Source of the DNA: Hyperoodon ampullatus
Taxonomy: Eukaryota; Chordata; Mammalia; Artiodactyla; Ziphiidae
Direction of reading: 5' to 3'
Length of the DNA stretch: 64,000 bases
Assembly: GCA_949752795.1 (NCBI GenBank)
Contig: OX457061.1
Span: 37,294,338 to 37,358,337 of the forward strand
Part shown: piece by piece, positions 37,291 through 49,276 of the stretch
Layout of the letters: each line of letters starts with the position of its first letter
Position numbering within the stretch: position 1 is the stretch's first letter
The notes under the pieces: model-generated
What the model was told of the DNA's origin: nothing
The model's database searches: none
The model's input: only the letters and a program-made list of their open reading frames with translations
Translations under genes and position numbers: made by a program

Positions 37291-37299
37291 TAAATAAGG

Positions 37300-37615
37300 A
37301 TTTTTAATATATTTTATTTGTTTATTTTTGGCTGCATTGGGTCTTTGTTGCTGTGCACAGGCTTTCTCTAGTTGTGGCAAGCGGGGGCTACTCTTCACTG
37401 AGGTGCGCGGGCTTCTCATCGCGGTGGCTTCTTTTGTTGCAGAGCACAGGCTCTAGGCACACGGGCTTCAGTAGTTGTGGCACACGGGCTCAGTAGTTGT
37501 GGCACACAGGCTTAGTTGCTCCGCAGCATGTGGGATCTTCCCAGACCAGAGATCAAACCCGTGTTCCCTGCATTGGCAGGTGGATTCTTAACCACAGCAC
37601 CACCAGGGAAGTCCC
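37300..37615 (-). mobile_element. Full-length CHR SINE (long form)
   Basis: TTTATTTTTGGCTGCATTGG tail side through repeated CAGTAGTTGTGGCACAC modules to CACCAGGGAAGTCCC, all reverse complement of CHR. Confidence 0.95.
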
Positions 37616-37619
37616 AGAA

Positions 37620-38707
37620 CTATTGTTTTTTTAAAAAGCATTTTCTTTATTAAAATTTATAATGTTTTCAAAATGTTAAGGCAATAAATAAATATTCATT
37701 GTGAATAATTTGGCAAATACTAATAATAGGAAATAAAAATCACAGGAATCTTACTACACATAAATAACAACTTTTAATGTTTTTATGTTTTATTTTGGAA
37801 TTTTTTATGCATAAATGTACTTCAAAAATTATAGTCAAACTGTATTTACTGTTTTTTACATTTTTAAAAGATATTTAGCCTTTGAAAATGTTATTATTAT
37901 ATGGTTACATGGTTTTTCATTGCACAGTTGTACCAAAATCTATTTTACAATTCTTTTGTTGGTTTGGGTTTGTTTCGAGTTTTTCACTTTTATAAATTTG
38001 CCTTAAAGAACACCCTTGAGCATACATTTTTGTACATATCTCTGGTTAAATCCTTAGGATAAATTTCTAAAAGAGGAATTCCTGGGTCAAAAAAAAAGAA
38101 CATTTAATTTATTTTTCCTACATATACATTTCCAAAGTCCTAGTGATTTTTAAAATTTGCAAGAATAATACATTAATATTGTAAAACTTAAAAATCCCAG
38201 AGAAGTCCTTATTAACCAGTGTGATGTGTATTTTTGCAAATTTTTTTCTATACTAGTGCAAGTTCCCCCATATCTTAGGACAGTCTTTAGATACGGACCT
38301 TTTTGTATTTTTGCCAATCTAACAAATGAATTACATCCTTTTTTGATTATAATGTCTGATTACTATCGCTTTTTGTTATTTGTATTTCTTTGAATATTGC
38401 CTGTCGTATTCTGGGCCTGTCTTTTCCAGTTGATTTGGAGAACCTTTTCATATGGACTTTGTCACTTTGTTATAGGTATTTTCTCCAGGACTATTTATTG
38501 TCTTTTAAAATTTATTCAGTGCAGAACTTTTGAATGTTTATGTCTGATTTGTTAATCTATTTTTTACACCTCTGGGTTGTGTCATACTGAGAAAAGCTTT
38601 CCTTATTCCCCAAATCATGAAAATTGTTGTCTATATGGAAACAGCTTTTTGAAAATAGATCCATTTGCAAATGTGTTATTTGCTTGTTGTATGAAATAGG
38701 AATCTAG
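37620..38707 (-). mobile_element. Old L1 (L1M) 3' region
   Basis: Includes GGATAAATTTCTAAAAGAGG, AATTCCTGGGTC and ATTTGTATTTCTTTGAATAT, typical of the reverse complement of old L1 3' ends. Highly diverged; the family is not resolved. Confidence 0.55.
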
Positions 38708-38722
38708 ATTTGCTTTGTTTTT

Positions 38723-38954
38723 TGGGGTTTTTTTATTTTTTAACATCTTTATTGGCGTACAATTGCTTTACAATCATGTGTTAGTTTCTGCTTTATAACG
38801 AAGTGAATCAGCTATACGTATACATACATCCCCATATCTCCTCCTGCTTGTGTCTCCCTCCCACCCTCCCTCCCTACCCCACCCTTCTGGGTAGACACTG
38901 AGCTGATCTCCCTGTGCTATGTGGCTGCTTCCCACTAGCTATCTATTTTACATT
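38723..38954 (-). mobile_element. Young L1 3' end (5'-truncated copy)
   Basis: TTTTTTAACATCTTTATTGG to CCCACTAGCTATCTATTTTA is the reverse complement of the L1 3' UTR also seen at 4570-4790. Target duplication ATTTGCTTTGTTTTT at 38708 and 38955. Confidence 0.92.
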
Positions 38955-39058
38955 ATTTGCTTTGTTTTTGTTTTTCCAACTCAATATCTTATTCTCTTAA
39001 AGCATTTACTGAAGAGTCCATGTTTTCCCCAGCAATTTTAATTGGAACCTTTATTATA

Positions 39059-39343
39059 CAGTTGGCCTTCTGTACCTGTGGGTTTCACATTGGCAGATTC
39101 AGCCAACCTCGGATCAAAAAACAAAAAAATCCCAGAAACTTCCAACTTGAATTTTCTGCCAGGCAACTACTTACATAGCACTTACATTGTATTGGATATT
39201 ACAAGTAACCTAGAGATGATTTAAAGTATACAGGAGTGTATGCATAGGTTATATGCAAATACTAGGCCATTTTGTATGGGACTTGAGCATCCTTGGATTT
39301 TGGTATCTGTGGGGGTCAGGGTGGGGCAGGTCCTGGGTGACTG
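39059..39343. mobile_element. Tigger/pogo-type non-autonomous DNA transposon
   Basis: Starts CAGTTGGCCTTCTGTACCTG and ends GGGTGACTG, with TA on both outer sides (39057-39058 and 39344-39345). Internal CATAGCACTTACATTGTATT and TTATATGCAAATACTAGGCC match the known pogo-derived fossil family. About 285 bp; no transposase remains. Confidence 0.85.
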
Positions 39344-39700
39344 TATATTCAGTTTGCATATTTACACAGACCTTTTCTGGACTATTCAGTAGCATTAATC
39401 TATTTGTCTATTTTTTTACCAGAACTTAACACTTTAAATTATTGCAGTGTTATAGTACATGTTTTTATCTTTCAGGGCAGGGCCTGCCAGTTATTATTTT
39501 CAAAATTGCCTTCCTTTTTTAATGCATTTACTCTCCTAGATAAATTTTAGAATCAACCTGACAAGTAACAACAAAGAGGGAGATTTTAATTAGAGTTACA
39601 TTGAATTAAAGATTACTTGAAGAAGTTAAAAATCTTTATATTATTGAGCCTTCCCATACAGGTACATGGTATAACTCTTCATTTATTAAGTTTGTATATA

Positions 39701-40187
39701 CAGGTACACCTCATTTTATTGCAGTCCACTTTATTGAGCTTTGCAGATATTGCATTTTTTTACAAATTGAAGGTTTGTGACAACCCTATGTCAAGCAAGT
39801 GTATCAGCACCATTTCTCCAACAGCATTTGCTCACTTCATGTCTTTGTGTCATGTTTTTGGTAATTCTGGCAGTATTTCAAATGTTTTCATTATTATAGT
39901 TGTTATGGTGATCTGTGATTAGTGATCTTTGATGTCACTATTGCCAAAAGGTTACAGCTCGCTGAAGGCTCAGACTTCGGTTGACATTTTTTAGCGACAA
40001 AGTACATTTAAATTAAGGTTCGTACATTTGTTCTTTTAGACATAATGCTATTGCACACTTAATAGACTACAGTGTAGTGTAAACATAACTTTTATATTCA
40101 CTTTGGGAAACCAAAAAAATTGTGTACCTTTATTGCGATATTTGCTTTATTGTGGAAACAATCTGCAATATGTCTGAGATATGCCTG
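39701..40187. mobile_element. Tigger/pogo-type non-autonomous DNA transposon
   Basis: Starts CAGGTACACCTCATTTTATT and ends GAGATATGCCTG; the two ends are imperfect inverted repeats. TA dinucleotides flank it (39699-39700 and 40188-40189). The inner part (AATTGAAGGTTTGTGACAAC, AACAGCATTTGCTCACTTCA) is typical of Tigger1/2-derived elements. 487 bp; no intact transposase frame. Confidence 0.92.
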
Positions 40188-40645
40188 TACATTTTTAATT
40201 TTAAGGATTTGGGGTAAAGTTTTCTTATTGAATTATAAGACAGAAAAGTACACAAATCATTAGTGTACAACTTGATAAATTTTTATGAAGCAAACATATT
40301 TCTGTAACCACCCAGAGGAAGACAGAGCACTACCAGAACCCCAGAAGTTTCCCTCATGTAGCCTCCTCCCCTTGTTATCACCCTAAGGTAACCACTATAT
40401 TACTTCACCATAGAGTCATTTTCATCTGTTCTTGAATTATATAAATGGACCATTTCAATGTACTCTTGTGTCTGGCTTCTTTTCCTTAACATTGTGTTTG
40501 TGAGATTCATCCATGTTTGTACATATGATTTGTTCCAGTAGTCCATTCCTCCTTTATTACGTAATAACTCATTGTATAAATATTTTACAGTTTCATATGC
40601 ATTCTACTATTTATGGACATAGGGTTATTTCCAGTTTGGGGCTAT

Positions 40646-40955
40646 TTATTTATTTATTTGGTTGCACCAGGTCTTAGTTGAGGCTTGCCAGCTCCTTAGT
40701 TGTGGCACATGGGTTCCTTAGTTGTGACATGTGGGCTCCTTAGTTGCGACATGTGGGCTCCTTAGTTGCGGCAGGCGGGCTCCTTGGTTGCAGCTCACGG
40801 GCTCCTTAGTTGCAGCTCGCCAGCTCCTTAGTTGTGGCATGCGAACTCTTGGTTGCGGCATGCCTGTGGGATCTAGTTCCCTGACCAGGGATTGAACCCA
40901 GGCCCCCTGCATTGGGAGCATGGAGTCTTAACCACTGCACCACCAGGGAAGTCCC
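40646..40955 (-). mobile_element. CHR SINE with an expanded internal 22-bp array
   Basis: (ATTT)n then GGTTGCACCAGGTCTTAGTT, ending CACCAGGGAAGTCCC on +. The middle consists of a tandem array described separately. Likely target duplication CTATTTATT on both sides. Confidence 0.93.
40692..40848 (-). repeat. 22-bp tandem array, about seven units, inside a SINE
   Basis: CCTTAGTTG-type unit starts recur at 40694, 40716, 40738, 40760, 40782, 40804 and 40826, exactly 22 bases apart. Consensus on + is close to CTCCTTAGTTGYGRCAYGTGGG. Confidence 0.95.
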
Positions 40956-41796
40956 TATTTATTATTAATTATGCTTTTGTGAACACTCATATATACAGGC
41001 CATTTAGTACACACGTACACATTTCTGTGTGGTATATACTTAGGTGTAGGATTGCTGGATCATAGAATATGTGTTTGTTCAACTTGAGTAGATGCTGCCA
41101 GTTGGTTTCCAAAGTGTCCAAATCGACACTCCTACCAGCTGAGTAATAGTGTTCCTGTTGTTCCACACCCTCATCAACACTAGATATTTGCATATTTTGT
41201 TTTTTATTTTAGACATGTTGATGAGTGTATTTTAATTTATATTTCCTGAAATGTAAATGATATTTCTTATTTTATGCTGTGCCCATTCAAGTTTGTCCAT
41301 TTTTAATTGGACTATCTGCCTTCTATTTGATTTGTCAATTATATGCACTTCAGAAATTTTCTCCCACTGTATGACTTGCCTTTTCACTCTCCTTACGGTA
41401 CATTTTGATAAATGTCTTTTTAATCTTAATGAAATCTAACTTATCAAATTTTCACTTTCGAGGTAATAATATTGATGTTCTGTTTAAAAGTATATAGCTA
41501 CCCCAAGGTAATAAAATAACGGCCTCCTGTGTTTTCTTCTAGAAGCTTTATTGTTTTACCATTTACATTTAGGTGATACATTTGGAATTGCTTTTTTTGT
41601 TTAGGTGTGAAGTAGGCATTCAATTTGCTCATATTGTGTTTCGGATTTTGGGTCTGTGTTTATGAGCTGTGCTGGCTTGTAATTTTATTGGGTTACTCTT
41701 GTCATATGTTTATAGAAAAGTTATGCTGCCCTATAGAAGACATTGGATAGTGTTCCCTCTTTTTCTATTCTCTAGCAGAAGTTTTAGGTTTGGCAT

Positions 41797-41850
41797 TATA
41801 GTTGATCCTTGAACAACACAGGTTTGAACTGCACAGACTCTTCTTTTTTT
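41797..41850. mobile_element. Fragment of an old DNA transposon end
   Basis: GTTGATCCTTGAACAACACA followed by GGTTTGAACTGCACAGACTC is a widely dispersed mammalian repeat end. Only ~50 bp remain; the family assignment is uncertain. Confidence 0.45.
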
Positions 41851-41908
41851 CTTAATAGTTTGTTAATTTTGTTAGTCTTTCAAATCCATCTCTTGGTGTT
41901 ACTTTTTT

Positions 41909-42260
41909 TAAAAAATAAGTTTATTTATTTACTTATTTTTGGCTGTGTTGGGTCTTCATTGCTGCACACAGGCCCTCCCCAGCTGTAGCGAGCGGGGGCC
42001 ACTCCCCATTGCGGTGTGCGGGCCTCTCACTGCGGTGGCTTCTCCTGTTGCGGAGCACAGGCTCTAGGCGCGCAGGCTTCAGTAGTTGTGGCACGCGGGC
42101 TCAGTAGTTGTGGCTTGCGGGCTCTAGAGCACAGGCTCGGTAGTTGTGGTGCACGGGCTTAGTTGCTTCATGGCACGTGGGATCTTCCCGGACCAGGGCT
42201 TGAACCCGTGTCCCCTGCATTGGTAGGCGGACTCCTAACCACTGCACCACCAGGGAAGCC
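41909..42260 (-). mobile_element. Full-length CHR SINE (long form)
   Basis: TTATTTTTGGCTGTGTTGGG through CAGTAGTTGTGGC modules to CACCAGGGAAGCC. Exact target duplication GGTGTTACTTTTTT at 41895-41908 and 42261-42274. Confidence 0.97.
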
Positions 42261-42619
42261 GGTGTTACTTTTTTTTATTGTAAGTTTATTTCCTATTTCA
42301 TTGATTTCTGTTCTTATGTGTACTGCTTCCTTCTTTTTATTTTTGGGGTTATATTTGTTTTTCTTTTTATAATTTCCTGGTATAGTTGATATTCAATCTT
42401 TCTTCTGAATTTAATGCTATCATTTTCTCTGTAGGCACTGCAATAACCACATCCCACAACTTTGACACATTATATCATCATTATCATTCATTTTGAAGTA
42501 TTTTCTAATTCCCTTTGATTTTTAAAAATTCTACTGATATTCTGAATGACTTAATCTTTTGAAGTGTTGAGACTTGCTTTATGTCCTAGCATCTCTATTT
42601 TCGTAAAAGGGTTATGTGA

Positions 42620-43040
42620 AATCTTGACATTTGCTACAACATAGATGGATCTAGAGGGTATTACGCTAAGTGAAATAAGTCAGAAAAGGACAAATACCGT
42701 GTGATCTCACTTCCATGTGGAATCTAAAAAAACAAAACAAACCAGCAAACAAAGAACAAAAACAGACTCATAGATACAGAAAGCAAATGGGTAGTTTCCA
42801 GAGAGGAGGAGGATAGAGGCTGGAGCGAAATAGGTGAAGGAGGTTAAGAGGTACAAACCCCAGTTATAAAACAAAGAAGCCACAGGGGTGTAATATACAG
42901 CATAAAGAATATAGTCAGTAATGTGGTAATAACTTTGTGATCATTTCATAATGTATGCAATTGTCAAATCACTATGTAGTACACTTGAAGCTAACATAAT
43001 ATTATACATCAACTATATTTCAATTTTTAAAAAAGTATCA
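42620..43040 (+). mobile_element. L1 (L1MA-type) 3' end
   Basis: Plus-strand ATAGATGGATCTAGAGGGTA, CTAAGTGAAATAAGTCAG, GGTGTAATATACAGCATAAA and TTATACATCAACTATATTTC. It splits minus-strand L1M ORF2 sequence, so it inserted later. Confidence 0.8.
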
Positions 43041-43689
43041 TGTACCTTTGAAAAGAATGTGTATTCTGCCATTGTTATGTTGTTCTTTGTATATCAATTA
43101 CATCCAGTTTGTTGCTTGCATCATTCATATCTTCTATATCTGTACAATTTTTTGTCTGCTTGTTCTGTCAGTTATGAAAAATGATGTATTAATACCTTAG
43201 TTGTAGTTTTGCCTATTTCTTTTTTAAATTCTTTCAACTTTTGCTTTTTATATTTTGAGGCTGTATTGTTAAGTCCATACAAATTTAGGATTGTTGTATC
43301 TCTCTGTTGAATTTTAAAACATCTCTTTTTATTTCTGGTAATGAATGCTTCTTGCCTTAAAGTCTGTTTTGTCTGATACTGTATAGCTATACCAGCGTTC
43401 CTTTCTTTATTGTTCACATGGTATACCTTTTTTTTTTATCCTTTTGCTTTCAACTTTTATACCCTAATAATTCCTATGTGTAAAGAACATATATAGCTGA
43501 GTTTTGTTTCTTATGCAGACTGACAACATTTTTTAAATTGAAGTATAGTTGACATTCAATATTATATTAACTTGAGGTGTACAAGATAGTAATTCAACAT
43601 TTGTATACATTGCAAAATGATCACCACAGTCATCTGTCATCATACAAAGTTAATACAATATTATTGACTATATTCCCCATGCTGTACTT

Positions 43690-44051
43690 TATTTTTTTAT
43701 ATAAATTTATTCATTTATTTATGTATTTTTGGCTGCGCTGGATCTTCGTTGCTGCACATGGGCTTTCTCTAGTTGTGGCGAGCGAGGGCTACTCTTCATT
43801 GTGGTGCACAGGCTTCTCAGTGCAGTGGCTTCTCTTGTTGCAGAACCCAGGCTCTAGGCATGCGGGCTTCAGTAGTTGTGGTATGCGGGCTCAGTAGTTG
43901 TGGCTCACGGGCTCTAGAGCGCAGGCTCAGTAGTGGTAGTGCACGGGCTTAGTTGCTCTGCAACATGTGGGATCTTCCCTGACCATGTCTCAAACCCGTG
44001 TCCCCTGCATTGGCAGGCAGATTCTTAACCACTGTGCCACCAGGGAAGTCT
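43690..44051 (-). mobile_element. Full-length CHR SINE (long form)
   Basis: TATTTTTGGCTGCGCTGGAT through AGTAGTTGTGG modules to CACCAGGGAAGTC on +, inserted in L1. Confidence 0.95.
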
Positions 44052-44296
44052 CCAGAAGTTTGTACTTCTTGATCCCCTTCACCCATTTCACGACCCCCCT
44101 ACCTCCCTCCCCTCTGGCAACCACCAGTCTGTTCTGTGTATCTGTGAGTCTGGGTTTTGGTCTTGTTTGTTTGTTTTGCTTTTTAGGTTCCACATATAAG
44201 TGAGATCATACAGTATTTGTTTTTCACAGGCTTTTTTCACTTAGCATAATACCCTCAAGGTCCATCTATGTTGTCATAAATGGCAACATTACCTTT

Positions 44297-44508
44297 TTTT
44301 TTTTTTTTTTTTTTTGCGGTACGCGGGCCTCTCACTGTTGTGGCCTCTCCCGTTGCAGAGCACAGGCTCCGGATGCGCAGGCTCAGCGGTCATGGCTCAC
44401 GGGCCCAGCCGCTCCGCGGCATGTGGGATCTTCCCGGACCGGGGCACGAACCCGTGTCCCCTGCATCAGCAGGCGGATTCTCAACCACTGCACCACCAGG
44501 GTAGCCCA
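44297..44508 (-). mobile_element. CHR SINE (GC-rich subfamily)
   Basis: T tract then GCGGTACGCGGGCCTCTCAC, ending CACCAGGGTAGCCC on +. It is among the copies closest to the apparent subfamily sequence and has a long poly(A), suggesting a recent insertion. Confidence 0.95.
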
Positions 44509-44536
44509 CCTTTTTTTTTTTTAAATGGCTGAATAG

Positions 44537-44540
<4 letters not shown>

Positions 44541-44582
<42 letters not shown>
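44541..44582 (+). repeat. (AC)n microsatellite
   Basis: About 21 uninterrupted AC units within the L1 fragment. Confidence 0.98.
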
Positions 44583-44584
<2 letters not shown>

Positions 44585-46450
44585 TCTTTATCCATTCATC
44601 CATCAATGGACACTTAGGTTATTTCCATATCTTGGTTATTGTAAATAGTGCTGCAATGAACATAGGGTTGTATATATTTTTTCAAATTAGTGTTTTTGTT
44701 TTCTTCGACTAGATTGAATTTTTGCTAACAGTAGAATTGTTAGATCATACTGTAGATCTATTTTTAATTTTTTGAGGAAATTTCATATTCTTTTCCACAG
44801 TAGCTGCACCAATTTTCATTCCCACCAACAGTGCACAATGGTTCCCTTTTCTCCACATCCTCACCAACACTTGTTATTTCTTGTCTTTTTGATAAGAGCC
44901 ATTCTGACAGGTGTGAGGTGATATCTCGTTGTGGTTTTGATTTGCATTTCCCTGATGATTAGTGTTACTGAGCATCTTTTCATGTGCCTGTTGGCCATAT
45001 GTATGTCTTCTTTACATCATGCTTTCTTTCTTGGTTTTTTATTTTGTTTGTTAACTTGTCCCAAGTTTTGCTTGATAGATTGCAGATGTTGGATTTTTGT
45101 TTTTGTTTAACTCTTTTTCTGCTGATACTCCTTTATTTACTCTTACGTGAAAATCCTATATCCGTTCTAATAGTTGTTTCTTTCATGTTTTGTTTTTAAC
45201 AGATTTAAACATATATTTTAATATAAAAAATTAATTAACATTGGTAATCTCTCCCTTCTTTTTTCCTCTTTGCTTTTTATCCTTTCCAAAGAGGATGAGA
45301 TCTTAATCATATTTTTTCTATCTTTCCTCTCCCCTTTTCCCTTATTTTATTGAAATTATGGGGAGTTTTAGTTCAAGATTTTGTTCCATCACACCCCATC
45401 TCTTTTCACAGTCTTTTCTTAACTATTGTGTTGAGCTCAATTGCTACATTACTCAGTGTTAGAAGTAATTTTTTGCTTCTTACTATACCTTGTACCTAGT
45501 ATCTTTCCCTTTCTTTGATTCATTTTTCATTTTGTTTGCAAATATCCATGACTAACTTTTTTTTGTTAAAAAAAGGGTGCTTGGATGCTACTTCTTTCAT
45601 GACTGAAAATATCTTTCTTTTGCCTTGAATGATACTTTAGCTAGGTAATAGAATTCTTCATTTATGGTCCTTTTCCCTCACAGCTCTGAGGAGACTGAGT
45701 CATTGTTTTTTAGTATCACAGATGAAAAATCTAATTCTTGTTATTCTACTGATGGCTTTTTTCCCCCTACCAGAAAGATTATAGAATTTTCTTTTCGTTC
45801 TTAGATTTTGGAAATTTCACCAAGATATGTTTATATATGTGTCTTTTCAGTGTGTTTCTTTGACAGTTCATGAACCTTAACACCCTAAAGATTAAAATCT
45901 TTCTTTGATTAACAGAACTTTTCATATATTATATCTTTGATTATTTTATCCTATCCTCTTATAACCTTTTCTCTTGAATTCTTATAAGATGGATTTTGTT
46001 TCTCCATAGTCGTCTTCCATGCTTCTTAACTTCACTCTCATAATTATCAGTTTTTTTATTACTTTGCCTGCCCTTCAGGGAAAATTCCTTCTTAATCACT
46101 AATTTGTCCTTTAGCCATGTTTATTCTCATACTCGGCTCTTCTCAGAATTTTTAAAATATGTTTTTTCAGTCATTTAAAATTTCCAGGATCTTCCTTGTT
46201 CTACAATGAAAACTGTTCTTGTTTTAAGGATGCATTATCCTCTCAAATCTATGTATCTATCTTTTAAATTCTTTCTTTGGTTTTCTGAATTAAGTCTGTT
46301 TTCAGGGGGAGGACAGGGGATGTGAAATTAGTTGCTCTGCTTGTGTAACGTGGTAACTTCCATGCTTTTAGTTTTCCCCAGTTGCCAAGTGATGCTTGTT
46401 TGTATGTTCACATTTTAAAATGAAAGTCTAGATTTATCATTATTGATAGC

Positions 46451-47427
46451 TTATAGGGATTTCCTTAGACATTATTCAAGGTTCATGTTTGAACCTGGGC
46501 AGAGCTCACTTTTGCAGGTAATAGTTAAGCACAGGGTTCTGCAGGTGGACTTCACCCAGCTGTAATGAGTGGACAAAGAAGAGCCCATGAATAAGCTTCC
46601 CTGCAGGGTATATGAATGGAAAACAGGCTGGGAAGCCAGGAACTCTCTCAGATGTAGACACAGGGAAGATGCTACCTGATTGATGGTGTACATTTGGGGA
46701 TTTCTTGTTTTTTGTAGCTGCTTTCCTTTTTTCCCTCTCTGTCCAGTGGGGCTGCCCAGAGTTACCTGAGGCAATGCCCATTTTCTCTCTGACCTTGAGG
46801 GTAGCCTTCCACATCAGATTCCCTCACTTTACACACTGTCCTGTAAATGATGTAAGTGGCAGCTACGTATAGAGAGCAGGATGATCATTCAGATCTGGCT
46901 GTCCTTAGGTTACACTACCATGACCCCATAGTCCCCTCCCACTCCCATGGCCTGCTCTTCCTAACTTTCAGCTCAGAGTTTGCCTGTTTTCTAGTGGGGA
47001 AAAAAATTCAAATCCTTCTTTAGTAGTTCCTTCTTTTCCCTGTATTCAGTTATAAGTTCTTACTTTTGTTTGTTTCTCCATCAATATACTCTCCTAAAAA
47101 TGTCCTCAGCACTGTAACACTAGAACTTCTACTCAGAATTTTTAAAAAGCAGTTAAATAAACATAATCCTTAAATACAATCATGAAGGAATCATATATGT
47201 CATTTCATTTTCACAAATTTCTTTCCCATTATGTAAGTATACAAGCATTCTTTCCCTGTTTCTGTATATACCAGGATGTTGGTTTCCATTTTCAGTGTAC
47301 CATCTCTGTCCTGTGATAAAAAAATAAATTAGTTAAGGTCGTTTAATTATTTAATGTAATAATTAAACTTAGTCATCCTATCTTGCAGTGTGACTCTTTT
47401 CTACTCCTCTGCATATTAAAGTAATGG
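46451..47427 (+). other. Intronic sequence, possible old L1 5' region
   Basis: No gene is recognised. 46470-46820 is GC-richer and could be the 5' UTR of the adjacent minus-strand L1M, since it lies on that side, but I cannot match it with certainty. The rest is unassigned. Confidence 0.35.
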
Positions 47428-47550
47428 GGGGGAATTCCCTGGTGGTTCAGTGGTTAGGACTCCTGCTTTCACTGCCGAGGGCCCAGGTTCCATCCCTGCT
47501 CAGGGAACTAAGTTGCCACAAGCCCTGCAGCAGCCAAAAAAATAAAAAAT
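47428..47550 (+). mobile_element. Short CHR-family SINE
   Basis: GGAATTCCCTGGTGGTTCAG head, CAGGGAACTAAGTTGCCACA, GCAGCAGCCAAAAAAATAAA tail. Flanked by similar AA(G/A)TAATGGGG / AAATGATGGGG. Confidence 0.92.
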
Positions 47551-47775
47551 AAAATGATGGGGACTAGGCTGTGTTGCAAATAAATCATTTTGTTGTTGTT
47601 GTTTTTAAAAAGCTATAGTGAAACTATAGTGGTTGTTTAACTAAATCAGACTTATGAAGGTTAATCTGAGTAAATTTGGGAGGCAAAGATATTTTTTAGA
47701 AGCACAAGTGGCTAATATCTAAATTGTATTCCTTACTAAGCATTTTATCCCTGTAGTACCTGATTCCTTTGCTGT

Positions 47776-48032
47776 AGTGACCAGGGCATAGAGTCAGCAG
47801 GACCCAGGTGCAAACCCTGGCTTTATTACTTGCCAACTCCATGACTTGGGACAGCACAGTGCCTGGTACAGAGAGAGTACCTCAGTAAACATTGGATGAG
47901 TGATGTATGAAGTTACTAAATGTTTGAGGTTCAGTTTCCTTACCTGTAAAATAGGTATAAGGTTGCTTAGAGACTACAGATAATTTACATGACTCTTGGC
48001 ATATAGTAAGCATTCTATTAGTGCTAGAGGCA
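47776..48032 (+). mobile_element. MIR SINE relic
   Basis: GGCATAGAGTCAGCAGGACC, AACCCTGGCTTTATTACTTG, GGTTCAGTTTCCTTACCTGT and CTTGGCATATAGTAAGC follow MIR order. Confidence 0.85.
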
Positions 48033-49050
48033 ATGATAGTAAATTTTGTACTAGAATCCTTTCATTAATATCAAGCAAGTCCCAGCAATAATGTGAGTTA
48101 TGTCAACTTAGGAGGGTGGTAAGAGGAATATGCCTGCATGACTCAGTTGCTTTGGAAAGCATTTCTAGCACTGTTTACTGCTCTCTTGCTATAAGCATTT
48201 ATTAAAGCAGATTGTGTGTTCAGCAGTTCAAAGCAGACTTAAAGGGTGAGGACACAGTCTTAAGGAGCATATAAACCAGTTGAAGAGATCTTCTGGGCAC
48301 AATTAGATTATTAGTTCCAAGGAATAATAAAGCAAATGTGGGGCTCATAGTGAAGGAGAGAATAAGGGAGTTGGGTTTGTATGGGGAAAGATCACATAGA
48401 TGTGAGTTTGCAATTGGAGTTGGAATTGAAAAAAGATACTGTTTGATTGGCACAAAGACCACGGAGGGATTTCTCAGGCTAGGTGTAGGGAAGGTGTGAT
48501 GTGGGTGTCCTGGGCACAGGCAGAGGCTAGGGAACAACAAGAGGCTGGTGGTTTGGAGTTCCTCAGTGGGAGCAGAGAAAGATGAGGTGAGTTAGACGAA
48601 ACCACTTTGTAGATCACCTTGGTAATGCCTTAACTCATTCTGCTATTTCTCAGCCTTTCTGTGCCTGGTTTGAATACAGAAACATTCCAGAGAGGGTCAG
48701 GGCCATTAGATAAAGTACAAGTTGGCATTGTTTTCACTGTGACGTGGTTTACCTTGATTTTTTTTTCTATCCAAAGACAACAATTTCAACAGTTTAAGCC
48801 CAGTGTTAGTGGATTACAGAGTATGAAGCGCGGCCAGCTAATGGCTGTGGATTTACTCTGATGACTAGTATTTAAAGCGGACACATTGAGGAAGACCAGT
48901 CTTCATCTGAAGTAATTTGACAATTGCATTTTTTTTTCTTTTTGTAGCCCAGACCTCCTCAATATCAAGGAGGTGGAGGTAGGAGGGGGGAGGAGGGAGG
49001 GTTGCAAAGGAGCAGCATGGCATGAACCCTACTCCTAGGAGGGAGAGACC
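48033..49050 (+). other. Intronic sequence with an ancient repeat relic
   Basis: 48220-48620 resembles a long, very old mammalian repeat also seen near 13285, 55205 and 61825 (for example AAGACCACGGAGGGATTTC). No coding feature. Confidence 0.35.
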
Positions 49051-49276
49051 CTTTTTTTTAATTTTTGAATTTTATTTGATCTATTTTTTTATACAGCAGG
49101 TCCTTATTAGTCATCAATTTTATACACATCAGTGTATACATGTCAATCCCAATCTCCTAATTCATCACACACACCCCACACCCCGCACCGCTTTCCCCCT
49201 TTGGTGTCCATACATTTGTTCTCTACATCTGTGTCTCAATTTCTGACCTGCAAACCAGTTCATCTGTGCCATTTTT

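Larger units (their letters stand above)
43525..45025 (-). mobile_element. L1 (L1MA-type) 3' half, carrying two SINEs and an AC repeat
   Basis: Minus-strand L1 3' UTR and ORF2 tail: GAAGTATAGTTGACATTCAA, then CATCAATGGACACTTAGGTT and TCCACATCCTCACCAACACT. SINEs at 43690 and 44297 and a 42-bp AC tract interrupt it. Confidence 0.8.
40195..46450 (-). mobile_element. Old L1 (L1M) sequence, minus strand, broken up by later insertions
   Basis: Going up in coordinate the pieces read as L1 3' region (40195-41790), ORF2 fragments (41860-43520) and ORF1-like sequence (45030-46300, with CTTCTTTCATGACTGAAAAT and TTTCACCAAGATATG). This is the order expected for one or a few minus-strand L1M copies. Insertions: SINEs at 40646, 41909, 43690 and 44297, and L1 pieces at 42620 and 43525. 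No open frame survives. Confidence 0.6.

Noticed and set aside
40692..40848. CRISPR-like array of regularly spaced repeats
   Set aside because: Units are contiguous 22-mers without spacers, inside a SINE of a mammalian genome.
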